The translations under genes and the position numbers were made by a program. This document shows, in pieces, positions 25,665 to 34,036 of a DNA stretch of 64,000 nucleotides. The DNA comes from Ulvibacterium sp. (GTDB lineage Bacteria; Bacteroidota; Bacteroidia; Flavobacteriales; Flavobacteriaceae), in contig NZ_JANQOO010000014.1 in the NCBI RefSeq assembly GCF_028285715.1, positions 1-64,000 on the forward strand, in the 5' to 3' direction. Under the pieces are notes generated by a model, which saw nothing but the letters and a program-made list of their open reading frames with translations, was not told where the DNA came from and did not search any database. The first letter of the stretch is position 1, and every line of letters begins with the position of its first letter.

Positions 25665-27617
25665 TTAGTTCGGATAGGACAATCCATGTCCATAAGGATA
25701 CAAAGGGTTTTCGGAATCATAAGGAACATCTTCCAGCTGTTTTTCAACGGCTTCTGTGGAAGAGGGAATTTCAATGGGTAGTTTTCCGCTTGGCTTAAAC
25801 TTCCCAAAGACTAATTCCAGGATAATATCGTCCTGACATTCAAAATCCGCAATCACGGCTTTGCTGGCCGCATTTATTTCCGGGATTACCGGGGGCCTTT
25901 GGATAGTTAACACAGTAATGGTAGGTTTGGAACGGGTACGTTCCAGAATCTCCTCCTTTTCCTCCTCTGGAAAATCAAGTCGTCCTTGTGGGATGAGCCT
26001 CTCCAAAAGGCTACCTCCTTCTGGTGGTGAGGAAGGGGTTTCTAATTTTTGAATGATGATATCCGCCTCATCCATGTCCTCTACGATTTGTGGAAACTTC
26101 TCATTAAGCCCATTTTTTTCCATGCCTTCAAGATAAATTTTAGTGTTAGCGGAAAGGGGGAGTATTCTCTCCTCATTTTTCAACAAGACCAGTGACTTTC
26201 TTTGGGCGTCCCTTCCTTTTTTGACAAAATTGGAATTTCCAACGATGTCTACTCCGTCCAGATCCACGTAAGGATTGTCAAACAGTCCCAATCTAAATTT
26301 ATCTCTTAGAATGCGTCGTGCCGAGATATCGATTCTTTCTTCCGGTACCTCACCGCTTTCAACGAGTTCAATGATATGTTCGGTAACATATTCCCCTCCG
26401 AATACATCGCATCCGGCATCCAGGACTTTTTTAACACGTTCCTTTTCGGATAGATGCTCCACGCCCCAGGCCGAGGCATCCTTCACCGCCATATCGGAAA
26501 TTATGCCCCAATCCGTAGCCACCACTCCGTCAAACTTTAGGGAATCGCGCAGCAATTCCTGAATCATTTCCCTACTAAAGGAAAAACCTACTTCTTCCTT
26601 TACCTGACCTTTTGGAATGCCATAATATGGCATTATTTGGGCCGTATTTGCGGAGAAGGCACCTTCTGTAAATGGTATTAGGTGATAATCAAAATTATCC
26701 CCCGGATATACCTGGCCCTTACCACTTTTAAAATGGGCATCCCATCCATCTTCCTGTGGTCCACCACCAGCGAAATGTTTGGTTTGACAGGCTACACTTT
26801 GTGGACCGAGAGTATCACCCTGAAAACCTTGGATGTAGGCTTTTGTAAGTGCCGCGCTGAGGTGGGCATCCTCACCGAAAGTACCATTGATCCGGGCCCA
26901 ACGGGGATCCGTGGCTATATCCGCCATGGGATGTTGGGCCAAGCGGATACCAAGAGCTAAATATTCTTGCCGCGCAATGTCCCCAAATTCCCGGACCAAA
27001 ACGGTGTCTCCTATGGCACCAAACCCTAGTTGGGATGGCCAGACGGAAATCCATTTTGCCTCACCACTTGCTCCGGGCATTGCCATAGTACCATGTCGCG
27101 GATCTGAAATGAGGGTCACAGGAATACCTAAGCGTGTTTGTTCCGCAAATTTCTGTAGGTTGTTGTTCCAGGTGGCGAAGACCTTGGCCGAAGCTCCACC
27201 AAGATTCTGGACATGGTTCATTTTTCTTTTTAATAGGGTACCTGAGGTACTTTCGGTCATAAACGAAAAAGGGTCGGAGAAAGTCGGAATCTCAAGTAAT
27301 GAACCATCCTTTTCCATACTAAGAAAATGAGCGAACATGAGACCGGCCTTTTCATCCAAGTTCATTAGGGAGATTAAATTTTCTACCCGACTTTCCAGGG
27401 ATGCCCGTGTGTCCTCATAAGTATCTAATTTTCCATTTTTGTTCAGATCTCGGAACTCATGTCCATTGGTCTTTAGGATTGGAGCCTCTTCTCCTAAAAG
27501 CTCCATGTTGCTGGCCGATTCCCGATGCCATTTAATCGTGAAAACGAGATAGATCAATAATAGGATCAAAATCAATCCTGCTAAGATGAATCCGGTAATT
27601 TTTAGAAACTTTTTCAT
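25665..27617 (-). CDS. Glycoside hydrolase family 3, membrane-anchored
   Basis: A 650-residue protein with an N-terminal hydrophobic segment (residues ~6-27) that looks more like an anchor than a cleaved signal. Residues 57-69 (DLNKNGKLDTYED) form an EF-hand/calcium-type loop seen in Bacteroidota GH3 exo-glycosidases. The TIM-barrel domain shows TRLGIPVTLISDPRHGT, KHFAGGG near 280 and the nucleophile Asp369 in GVVATDWG; the second alpha/beta domain begins near QRKSLVLLKNE and the protein ends at YPYGHGLSYP. There is no C-terminal fibronectin-like domain. It probably removes beta-linked glucose, xylose or related residues in the periplasm. Opposite in strand to the TRAP genes, it may be transcribed with the cyclase-like gene 53 bases upstream or on its own, but position ties it to the sugar locus. 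Confidence 0.92.
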   Translation of the reverse strand: MKKFLKITGFILAGLILILLLIYLVFTIKWHRESASNMELLGEEAPILKTNGHEFRDLNKNGKLDTYEDTRASLESRVENLISLMNLDEKAGLMFAHFLSMEKDGSLLEIPTFSDPFSFMTESTSGTLLKRKMNHVQNLGGASAKVFATWNNNLQKFAEQTRLGIPVTLISDPRHGTMAMPGASGEAKWISVWPSQLGFGAIGDTVLVREFGDIARQEYLALGIRLAQHPMADIATDPRWARINGTFGEDAHLSAALTKAYIQGFQGDTLGPQSVACQTKHFAGGGPQEDGWDAHFKSGKGQVYPGDNFDYHLIPFTEGAFSANTAQIMPYYGIPKGQVKEEVGFSFSREMIQELLRDSLKFDGVVATDWGIISDMAVKDASAWGVEHLSEKERVKKVLDAGCDVFGGEYVTEHIIELVESGEVPEERIDISARRILRDKFRLGLFDNPYVDLDGVDIVGNSNFVKKGRDAQRKSLVLLKNEERILPLSANTKIYLEGMEKNGLNEKFPQIVEDMDEADIIIQKLETPSSPPEGGSLLERLIPQGRLDFPEEEKEEILERTRSKPTITVLTIQRPPVIPEINAASKAVIADFECQDDIILELVFGKFKPSGKLPIEIPSSTEAVEKQLEDVPYDSENPLYPYGHGLSYPN

Positions 27618-27670
27618 TGGTTTGTTGTTTAAGTTTAAGTGTTATTCAATTAGTATCGCTGCACGAAGAC

Positions 27671-28753
27671 TTAATGCTTCATTGCATATATTTTACTCTC
27701 ATTGGCCTTGCCCCTTAACTTCAAGGTGGCAATGAGTTCGTGTTCAAAAAAAGGCCGTGTTAAGGATTTTAGATAAAATTGGGTGAAAAGGAGGTCCCTT
27801 CCATATTTTTTACACAGACCTAAAAGTCGGGCGGTCGTATTAAGGACATCACCGTGGTAGGCTATGTTCTTCGTTTTGCCTCCGACCAGCGTTGCCGTAA
27901 CCTTGCCCGTACTAACGGCCGCCTTGAAATAGGGTCGGGTGCCAAACTTTGTCCGATATAAATTATCAAAAAATCGGAACTGATTTTTTATGGCCAAATA
28001 CATATGAACGGCCTGACCTTTATCGTTTTGGGATGCAGGCCAAGTAAATACCACTTCGTCTCCAACGAATTGATAAATGTCATACTCATACTCCCTTACC
28101 GCATTTATGATATCATCAAAACAACGGTTAAGAAACCGACTGTATTTTATATGCCCAAGTTCTTCTGCAATACGTGTGGAATCGTTTAGGTCCAAAAAAA
28201 GGAAAGTCCGATTTTCCTCCAAAGGTTCTGTATATCTTCCTATAAGGTAATTGTAAAAAACATGTTGTCCAAAACTCTTGTGCAAGCGCCGTAAAAAACT
28301 GACCAGAATACTTAAAAAATAGAAATAGATAAAAAAAGAGAAAAAGAGCCCAGTGGTCATAAAGCCCAAGGATTCCCCAATAACCAATTTTAAGGGAAGC
28401 TTATTCTCCATGACACCGAAAAAAACGTTCAATAGAAATATAGGGACAAGGATAATGAAGGCTACATCTATCTGCCAGACCAATCTTCTGAGTAGCAAGG
28501 ATGTAAAACGTTTGGTCACTTTAGGGTGAATATAAGACTCGTACCATAGTATAAGCATCCCTATTATGGCTCCCCCTATACTTATTCGCAAATGAAGGAT
28601 GGAGGGAGGTCCGCTTATCCGGGAATCGATGGCAATGGCAGAATCTTCGATTCCGGTCATTTTTAAGAAAATGAAGAAATTAGCCCCCAATACAAAAAGT
28701 AATATCAAGATGGTATTCTCGATCAACGTCTGTTTTTCACTACGTTTGGACAT
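27671..28753 (-). CDS. Membrane protein with class III nucleotide-cyclase domain
   Basis: A 360-residue protein with about four membrane segments (11-31, 53-72, 92-114, 126-152) and a C-terminal class III adenylate/guanylate cyclase domain (about 180-355). The metal-binding Asp188 (LFLDLNDST) and Asp232 (FVGDEVV) and the transition-state pair Asn305/Arg309 (NTTARL) are present. The residues that usually select adenine differ: the Lys before GDE is Gln228, and the Asp four residues ahead of the HGD motif aligns with Ala298. So it probably makes a cyclic nucleotide, but which one is open. It lies 15 bases after the second ABC-2 permease and may be the last gene of the efflux operon; the membrane part could be a sensor. 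Confidence 0.87.
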   Translation of the reverse strand: MSKRSEKQTLIENTILILLFVLGANFFIFLKMTGIEDSAIAIDSRISGPPSILHLRISIGGAIIGMLILWYESYIHPKVTKRFTSLLLRRLVWQIDVAFIILVPIFLLNVFFGVMENKLPLKLVIGESLGFMTTGLFFSFFIYFYFLSILVSFLRRLHKSFGQHVFYNYLIGRYTEPLEENRTFLFLDLNDSTRIAEELGHIKYSRFLNRCFDDIINAVREYEYDIYQFVGDEVVFTWPASQNDKGQAVHMYLAIKNQFRFFDNLYRTKFGTRPYFKAAVSTGKVTATLVGGKTKNIAYHGDVLNTTARLLGLCKKYGRDLLFTQFYLKSLTRPFFEHELIATLKLRGKANESKIYAMKH

Positions 28754-28768
28754 AGGGTCAATAATTTA

Positions 28769-29884
28769 TCATTGTTGTTTTTTATAACTCCATACTGCAG
28801 CTACATTGAATAGTACGGCAAGGATGATGGTGTATATAAATTCCCAGCGTATATCCCAAAAACTACTTCCCTTTAGGAGTACTTTTCGAGTAACCGAAAT
28901 AAAATGGGCCAAGGGATTGGGAATTGTGGCGTATTGCGCCCATTTGGGCATGCTCTCGATAGGCGTAAAGAGCCCACACATCAAAATGAAAATAAGCACG
29001 AAAAAAAAGGCGACAAAAATGGCTTGTTGTTGCGTATCCGCAAAGTTTGAAATGAGCAATCCAAGACCTAGCACACATACCAAATTTATGATGGCGTAAC
29101 CAAAAACAAGAAAAAGACTACCGCGGACGGGAATATCGAAGATCAATTTACTGGCCAATAAGCCCACCGTTACCAAAACCAATCCAATACATAGGAAAGG
29201 CACCAACTTTCCCAAAATGAACTCCCATTTTTGTATTGGCGTCACATTAATTTGCTCTATAGTACCAATCTCACGTTCACGTACCACATTCATAGCACTT
29301 AATACAATGGTCAATAAGGCGGCCAACTCGGCCAGAATTCCCGGGGCCATAAAGTGTGGGTATTTCAATTCAGGATTGTACCAGTTATTGGAAGATACCT
29401 CCACTGCGGCCATTTGTGAGCCTATGGTCTGGGATAGCTGTGGTTGAATTTCCTTGTTAAGGGAAGCAATGATATTGCTAAGGTATCCACTTCCTACGGT
29501 GGCCTGTTGTCCGTTTATGGCATTTACCAGCATCTGTACTTTCGGGGCCTCCTTTCTATGGTAATCCCTTTCAAAGTTAGCTGGGACCTCCAAAATGATA
29601 TCGGCCTTATTGCGTTGCATCAGCTCAAAGGCCGTATCATGGCTAAAAGAGACTTCGACCAAGGTAAAACGGTCATTTGCGTCTATCTTTTGGGTCAGCG
29701 CCCGGGATATTTCGGATTGGTCATTATCTACCATCACCAAACGGACGTCTTTTACATCATTAGATGCCGCATTGGAAAGTACGATCAATTGGATTATGGG
29801 CAAGGCGGTCATCATGGGCAACAAGGCCTTGTTCCTAAATATTTGGATGAACTCTTTTTGTATGAGGTACCGTAAAGTCTGCAT
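28769..29884 (-). CDS. ABC-2 type permease of the multidrug efflux operon (second)
   Basis: A 371-residue ABC-2 permease of the YbhS/YbhR type: an N-terminal membrane helix (LIQKEFIQIFRNKALLPMM), a large periplasmic domain (about 45-170), then five to six helices with ELAALLTIVLSAMNVVREREIGTIEQINVTP, the coupling segment typical of this family, and LFTPIESMPKWAQYATIPNPLAHF. It pairs with the other permease immediately upstream; together with two ATPases, HlyD and TolC they should form a tripartite exporter of drugs or lipophilic compounds. It is 31 bases after the first permease. Confidence 0.93.
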   Translation of the reverse strand: MQTLRYLIQKEFIQIFRNKALLPMMTALPIIQLIVLSNAASNDVKDVRLVMVDNDQSEISRALTQKIDANDRFTLVEVSFSHDTAFELMQRNKADIILEVPANFERDYHRKEAPKVQMLVNAINGQQATVGSGYLSNIIASLNKEIQPQLSQTIGSQMAAVEVSSNNWYNPELKYPHFMAPGILAELAALLTIVLSAMNVVREREIGTIEQINVTPIQKWEFILGKLVPFLCIGLVLVTVGLLASKLIFDIPVRGSLFLVFGYAIINLVCVLGLGLLISNFADTQQQAIFVAFFFVLIFILMCGLFTPIESMPKWAQYATIPNPLAHFISVTRKVLLKGSSFWDIRWEFIYTIILAVLFNVAAVWSYKKQQ

Positions 29885-29915
29885 TATTCTTCTGTTTATC
29901 TCCTAAAGTGCTTAT

Positions 29916-31025
29916 CTACTCCAACCGAATTTTGAATTTTCGCCAGGTAATCAATAGGAATACCAATGTCATAATCAATAAAACACCCACTTCAAATAGA
30001 ATAAAACTAAAGCCCACACCCCTTAACATTACCGCCTTAAGTATTTCTATAAAATAGGTTGCAGGAACGAGCTGGCCGATGTATTGCAACAACACAGGCA
30101 TACTTGTCAATGGAAAGATGAAACCGGACAGAATCATTGAGGGCATCATCAACCCCATTAAGGACCGCATCATGGCGTCCTGTTGTGTCCTTGAAACAGT
30201 TGAAATCAAAGTACCCAAGACCAAGGCCGTTACTACATACAAAAAACACATAAGTAGCAGAAGTACTATACTACCCACAATGGGTACATCAAAAACAAAA
30301 TGACCCAACAAAAGCACCAAAATAGCATTGGTAAAGGATAGGATGGCATATGGCGTAACTTTTCCCAAAATGATGAGTAGCGGAGGAAGTGGCGAGACCA
30401 AAAGTATCTCCATAGTACCTAATTCCTTTTCCCTGGCGATGGTCAATGATGTTAACATGGCACAGATAATGAGCAAAATCAGGGCAATGGTACCTGGTAC
30501 AAAATTGTAGGCACTTGCCAATTGGGGGTTATACATCATTCTGGATTCCACATTTATTCGATATGGGTCTGGTATGGTCGCACGCCGCTGCATTTGAAAA
30601 CTATTTACCATTTGGGTGACATATTGCCCCAAAGTATTGGCATTATTCGGGTCGGAGCCATCAGCAACTACCTGAATTTTTATGGGCCGTCCGGCATAAA
30701 AATCTCTTGAAAAATTTTCAGGGATTACTACAACCAATTTGGAATCACCGGCTTTCATACCGGCTTCCATCTGGGTTTCGCTATACAAAACCTTATTCAA
30801 CTGAAAATTCCCAGAACTTTGTAGATGGTCTATAAGTTGTATGCTAGTTTCGTCCTTTGCATAGTCCAGAACATCTATTTGGGCATCCTTGAATTCATTG
30901 GTCACGGCATAGCCAAAAATCAGTATCTGAGCCAGTGGCATTCCAAACAGAATAAGTAAGGTCCGCTTATCCCGTAAAATGTGATAAAACTCTTTTTTTA
31001 CAAATGCCCTGAAAACTTTGAACAT
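29916..31025 (-). CDS. ABC-2 type permease of the multidrug efflux operon (first)
   Basis: A 369-residue ABC-2 permease with the same layout as its neighbour: N-terminal KKEFYHILRDKRTLLILFGMP, a periplasmic domain up to about residue 170, then membrane helices with ICAMLTSLTIAREKELGTMEILLVSP (coupling region) and SGFIFPLTSMPVLLQYIGQLVPATYFIEILK. Two different permeases suggest a heterodimeric channel. It begins 5 bases after the DUF2141 gene, within the minus-strand operon. Confidence 0.93.
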   Translation of the reverse strand: MFKVFRAFVKKEFYHILRDKRTLLILFGMPLAQILIFGYAVTNEFKDAQIDVLDYAKDETSIQLIDHLQSSGNFQLNKVLYSETQMEAGMKAGDSKLVVVIPENFSRDFYAGRPIKIQVVADGSDPNNANTLGQYVTQMVNSFQMQRRATIPDPYRINVESRMMYNPQLASAYNFVPGTIALILLIICAMLTSLTIAREKELGTMEILLVSPLPPLLIILGKVTPYAILSFTNAILVLLLGHFVFDVPIVGSIVLLLLMCFLYVVTALVLGTLISTVSRTQQDAMMRSLMGLMMPSMILSGFIFPLTSMPVLLQYIGQLVPATYFIEILKAVMLRGVGFSFILFEVGVLLIMTLVFLLITWRKFKIRLE

Positions 31026-31030
31026 GCTGA

Positions 31031-31459
31031 TTAATTCAGGATGAACCTCATATTAAGCTCCTTTTTTCCATTGTTATGTTGAAATGAACATTTTTTGAAG
31101 GAGGGTTTACCCATTTTGGTCATATTACTGGCCCCGACCGGTTCTTTGGGCATACCTATAAAGTTCGATTTGATTTCGCCATCCCTGTCCTTATCCTGAA
31201 ACACGGAAATGGCATAGACTCCATAAGGGACATTAGCGAAAGTATAGCTGGCCGTGGTGTTGAAGTCGGTAATCACCCCTTTTTTAAAGGCTTTGGAAGG
31301 CTCCCGGGGAAAACCCTCTTCCTCCGCGAATAGCATAAAAACGATTTCTCCTTTTGTACTTTCAATTTCAGTTAGGTTAACGACAATATCTCCGGAATCG
31401 GGTCTGGTAAATCCCATGAGCGTAATGGCCACTACTGCAATTAGATGTTGTTTCTTCAT
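31031..31459 (-). CDS. DUF2141 domain protein, exported, inside the efflux operon
   Basis: A 142-residue protein with a short signal peptide. The rest matches DUF2141, a small beta-sandwich family: VVNLTEIESTKGEIVFMLFA, YTFANVPYGVYAISVFQDKD, DRDGEIKSNFIGMPKEPVG and a final KKELNMRFI strand. It is placed between an ABC ATPase (11 bases) and a permease (5 bases), so it is translated as part of the exporter. Members are secreted or periplasmic with no known function. It could be an accessory periplasmic subunit; this is inference from position only. Confidence 0.85.
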   Translation of the reverse strand: MKKQHLIAVVAITLMGFTRPDSGDIVVNLTEIESTKGEIVFMLFAEEEGFPREPSKAFKKGVITDFNTTASYTFANVPYGVYAISVFQDKDRDGEIKSNFIGMPKEPVGASNMTKMGKPSFKKCSFQHNNGKKELNMRFILN

Positions 31460-31470
31460 AGCTTTCTTTT

Positions 31471-32199
31471 TTAATATCGGACAAGCCTCAAAAAGACTTC
31501 GTCCATGGTGTTTGCATTATAAGTTTCCTTTAATTTTTCTGGGGTATCCAATGCTTCGATCTTACCGGTTACCATAATGGATACCCGGTCGCAATATTCC
31601 GCTTCGTCCATATAGTGGGTGGTAACAAAAATGGTACGCCCTTGTTCAGCTACTTGATAAATGGTCTCCCAAAATTGCCGTCGCACCTGGGGATCTACGC
31701 CTCCTGTGGGTTCGTCCAAAAAAACGATATCGGGATCATGTACCATGGAAATAGCAAAGGCCAAACGTTGTTTCCATCCCAATGGAAGGGCGACCACCGG
31801 TTTGTCGGCTACTTCTTCCAGACGCAACTCTTTTAGGATGTCCCTAGTCCTTTCCTTTATACGATTCCTGGAAAGGCCATAAACCCCACCATAAAATCGT
31901 ATGTTTTCCTTTGGGGTCAAATCGTCATAGAGACTAAATTTTTGGGACATGTAGCCAATGTTCTTTTTTACCTGCTCTGCTTCTTCATCAATATCAAATC
32001 CCGCTACTTTTCCCTTCCCCTCGGTAGGTCTACTGAGACCGATCAACATCTTTATGGCTGTTGTTTTTCCGGCGCCGTTGGCTCCGAGGAATCCAAAAAT
32101 CTCACCTCGTTTTACCTGAAATGAAATGGCATCCACCGCAGTGAAATCGCCAAACTTTTTGGTAAGACCGTCAACTTCTATGATATTTTGCTTATGCAT
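31471..32199 (-). CDS. ABC transporter ATP-binding protein (second ATPase of efflux operon)
   Basis: About 242 residues from the ATG at 32199; upstream in-frame ATG (32211) and TTG (32229) are possible. The full ATPase set is present: Walker A GANGAGKT, Q-loop in YMSQKFSLYDDL, a degenerate signature region (VVALPLGWKQRLAFAISMVH rather than the LSGGQ form), Walker B DIVFLDEPTGG and the switch His in TTHYMDEAEYCD. It overlaps the first ATPase gene by 8 bases (ATGCATAA), so translation is coupled. In E. coli YbhF the two ATPase domains are fused; here they are separate proteins. Confidence 0.93.
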   Translation of the reverse strand: MHKQNIIEVDGLTKKFGDFTAVDAISFQVKRGEIFGFLGANGAGKTTAIKMLIGLSRPTEGKGKVAGFDIDEEAEQVKKNIGYMSQKFSLYDDLTPKENIRFYGGVYGLSRNRIKERTRDILKELRLEEVADKPVVALPLGWKQRLAFAISMVHDPDIVFLDEPTGGVDPQVRRQFWETIYQVAEQGRTIFVTTHYMDEAEYCDRVSIMVTGKIEALDTPEKLKETYNANTMDEVFLRLVRY

Positions 32200-33115
32200 C
32201 GATTGGTTCATTGGTCTGTGAGAGATCAAGAAAAATATCTTCTATGCTTGGAGCAGTTCTTTTTACTTCTTGGATAGGAATACCCACCCGCTCCAAATCG
32301 TCCTTTATTTGAAGGGCCTCATAGGGCTTGTTGGTGGTGAGATGGATAAATTCCCCGAAAGGCAGGGCACTCCTTGTAAAAGAAGCACTTCGCAAGTAGC
32401 TTAATGCGGTATAGGTATGCTCCGTTTTAATGGCGTACAAGGGCTTTTGAAAATCTATGACCATCTGGCCGGGGCTATCTATTTTGAGTATTTCCCCATT
32501 TTGCATTAGGGCGATACGATCGCACAAACTGGCCTCATCCATATAGGGAGTGCTGACCAAAATGGCAATATTCTTTTTCTTTAGACTTTGTAACATTTCC
32601 CAAAATTCCTTTCTGCTCACAGCATCTACTCCTGTTGTAGGTTCATCCAGAAAAAGAACCTCAGGTTTATGGATCAATGCACAACAAAGGGCCAATTTTT
32701 GCTTCATTCCTCCGGAAAGCTTGCCGGCCAATCTTTTTTTGAATGGCTCGATCTGTTGATAAATGTCCTTGACCAAATCATAGTTTTCTTGGATGGAGGT
32801 TCCAAAAATTGTGGCAAAAAAGGACAAATTCTCCTCAACGCTCAAATCTTGATAAAGGGAAAAGCGTCCCGGCATATAGCCTACTTTTTTACGAATATGC
32901 TTGTATTCTTGTATCACATCATGGCCTGCGACGGAAGCCCGGCCCCCATCTGGCAGCAATAAAGTCGTCAAGATTCGGAACAGGGTGGATTTTCCTGCCC
33001 CATCGGGACCGATCAATCCAAATATCTCACCATCGTCCATCTGAAAACCAATGGATTTTAAAGCGGTTACGTTGCCGTAGCTTTTGTCAATATTTTCTAC
33101 AAGTACAGCAGCCAT
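32192..33115 (-). CDS. ABC transporter ATP-binding protein (first ATPase of efflux operon)
   Basis: A 307-residue ATPase: Walker A GPDGAGKS, Q-loop YMPGRFSLYQDL, signature LSGGMKQKLALCCALIH, Walker B EVLFLDEPTTGVD and switch-His position replaced by Pro (VSTPYMDEASLCD). The second ATPase has the His (TTHYMDEAE) but a weak signature, so the pair looks like an asymmetric heterodimer with one good site. The extra C-terminal ~80 residues (LSYLRSASFTR..) match the regulatory extension common in drug-export ATPases. The start codon shares one base with the HlyD stop codon (TAATG). Confidence 0.94.
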   Translation of the reverse strand: MAAVLVENIDKSYGNVTALKSIGFQMDDGEIFGLIGPDGAGKSTLFRILTTLLLPDGGRASVAGHDVIQEYKHIRKKVGYMPGRFSLYQDLSVEENLSFFATIFGTSIQENYDLVKDIYQQIEPFKKRLAGKLSGGMKQKLALCCALIHKPEVLFLDEPTTGVDAVSRKEFWEMLQSLKKKNIAILVSTPYMDEASLCDRIALMQNGEILKIDSPGQMVIDFQKPLYAIKTEHTYTALSYLRSASFTRSALPFGEFIHLTTNKPYEALQIKDDLERVGIPIQEVKRTAPSIEDIFLDLSQTNEPIDA

Positions 33116-34026
33116 TATTCGTTCTTCTTTTTAAAGATGACCTCTCCCGGCATTCCTATTTTCAAGGTTCCGTCGTTTTTGACCTTTACGTCCAAAGCAT
33201 AGACGAGATTTACCCGTTCTTCCTTTGTCTGTATTGTTTTTGGTGTAAATTCGGCTTCGCTCGCAATCCAAGAAATAATGCCGTTCAATTGCTTAAAATC
33301 GTCCTCTCCTTCGTCTACTCTGACAACAACTTCATCTTGTATTCTAACGTCCTGTAAAAGCGTAGCACTGGTATATGCGCGCAACTTCATTTCATCCAAA
33401 TTGGCCACCTTGTACAATGGAGTACCTGTACCAACTAGCTCATGGGCTTCGGCAAATTTGGTAAGTACCGTTCCGGAAATAGGATTTAGTACCTTATGAT
33501 CCTGTATTTGTTTTTGAACCAATGCAATTTGGGCTTCCAAAGGCTTGCGTTCCGCAAGGATACCCCTATTGGCAATGGTAATGTTACGTTTGGTAGAGTT
33601 GATACGCTGTTCCACCAAATCGATTTTCCCGTTGTAGTCATCCAGTTGCTGTTGTGTAGCAGCCTTTTCTTCCAATAAGCGTTCGGTCCTGTCCCGCTCA
33701 CGGATTAGATTGCTTTTGTCACGGACCAATATGGCCACTTCCGGTGCCGCCTCCTGCAACTTCAGGTCCAAAGCCTGAAGTTGTGCCATGAGGCGTATTT
33801 TTTCAAGATGTATTTGGGCCGTGTCTATAAGACCTACTTTTTGATCGGCATTTAGTTTTTGGCCCTCCTCAACATTGAGAAAGACCAGTTCCCCATTGCC
33901 CATAGCGCTAATGGTTACACTGGTCGCTTCAAAGTTTCCATAGGCATCGGCTATTTCTCCGTTACCGCAGGAGCACAAGAGAACTAAACCAAAAAGTGAA
34001 AGGCCTTGTAGTGATTTGGTGTACAT
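33115..34026 (-). CDS. HlyD-family periplasmic adaptor lipoprotein
   Basis: A 303-residue membrane-fusion protein with a lipoprotein signal (LLCSC). The order is the first half of the lipoyl domain (NGELVFLNVEEGQKLNADQKVGLID), an alpha-hairpin coiled coil (about residues 85-165), the second half of the lipoyl domain (NPISGTVLTKFAEAHELVGTGTPLYKVANLDE) and a beta-barrel domain. It bridges the inner-membrane permeases to the outer-membrane TolC protein encoded just upstream (10-base gap), as in YbhG/YhiI systems. Confidence 0.94.
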   Translation of the reverse strand: MYTKSLQGLSLFGLVLLCSCGNGEIADAYGNFEATSVTISAMGNGELVFLNVEEGQKLNADQKVGLIDTAQIHLEKIRLMAQLQALDLKLQEAAPEVAILVRDKSNLIRERDRTERLLEEKAATQQQLDDYNGKIDLVEQRINSTKRNITIANRGILAERKPLEAQIALVQKQIQDHKVLNPISGTVLTKFAEAHELVGTGTPLYKVANLDEMKLRAYTSATLLQDVRIQDEVVVRVDEGEDDFKQLNGIISWIASEAEFTPKTIQTKEERVNLVYALDVKVKNDGTLKIGMPGEVIFKKKNE

Positions 34027-34036
34027 TCGTTGTAAT

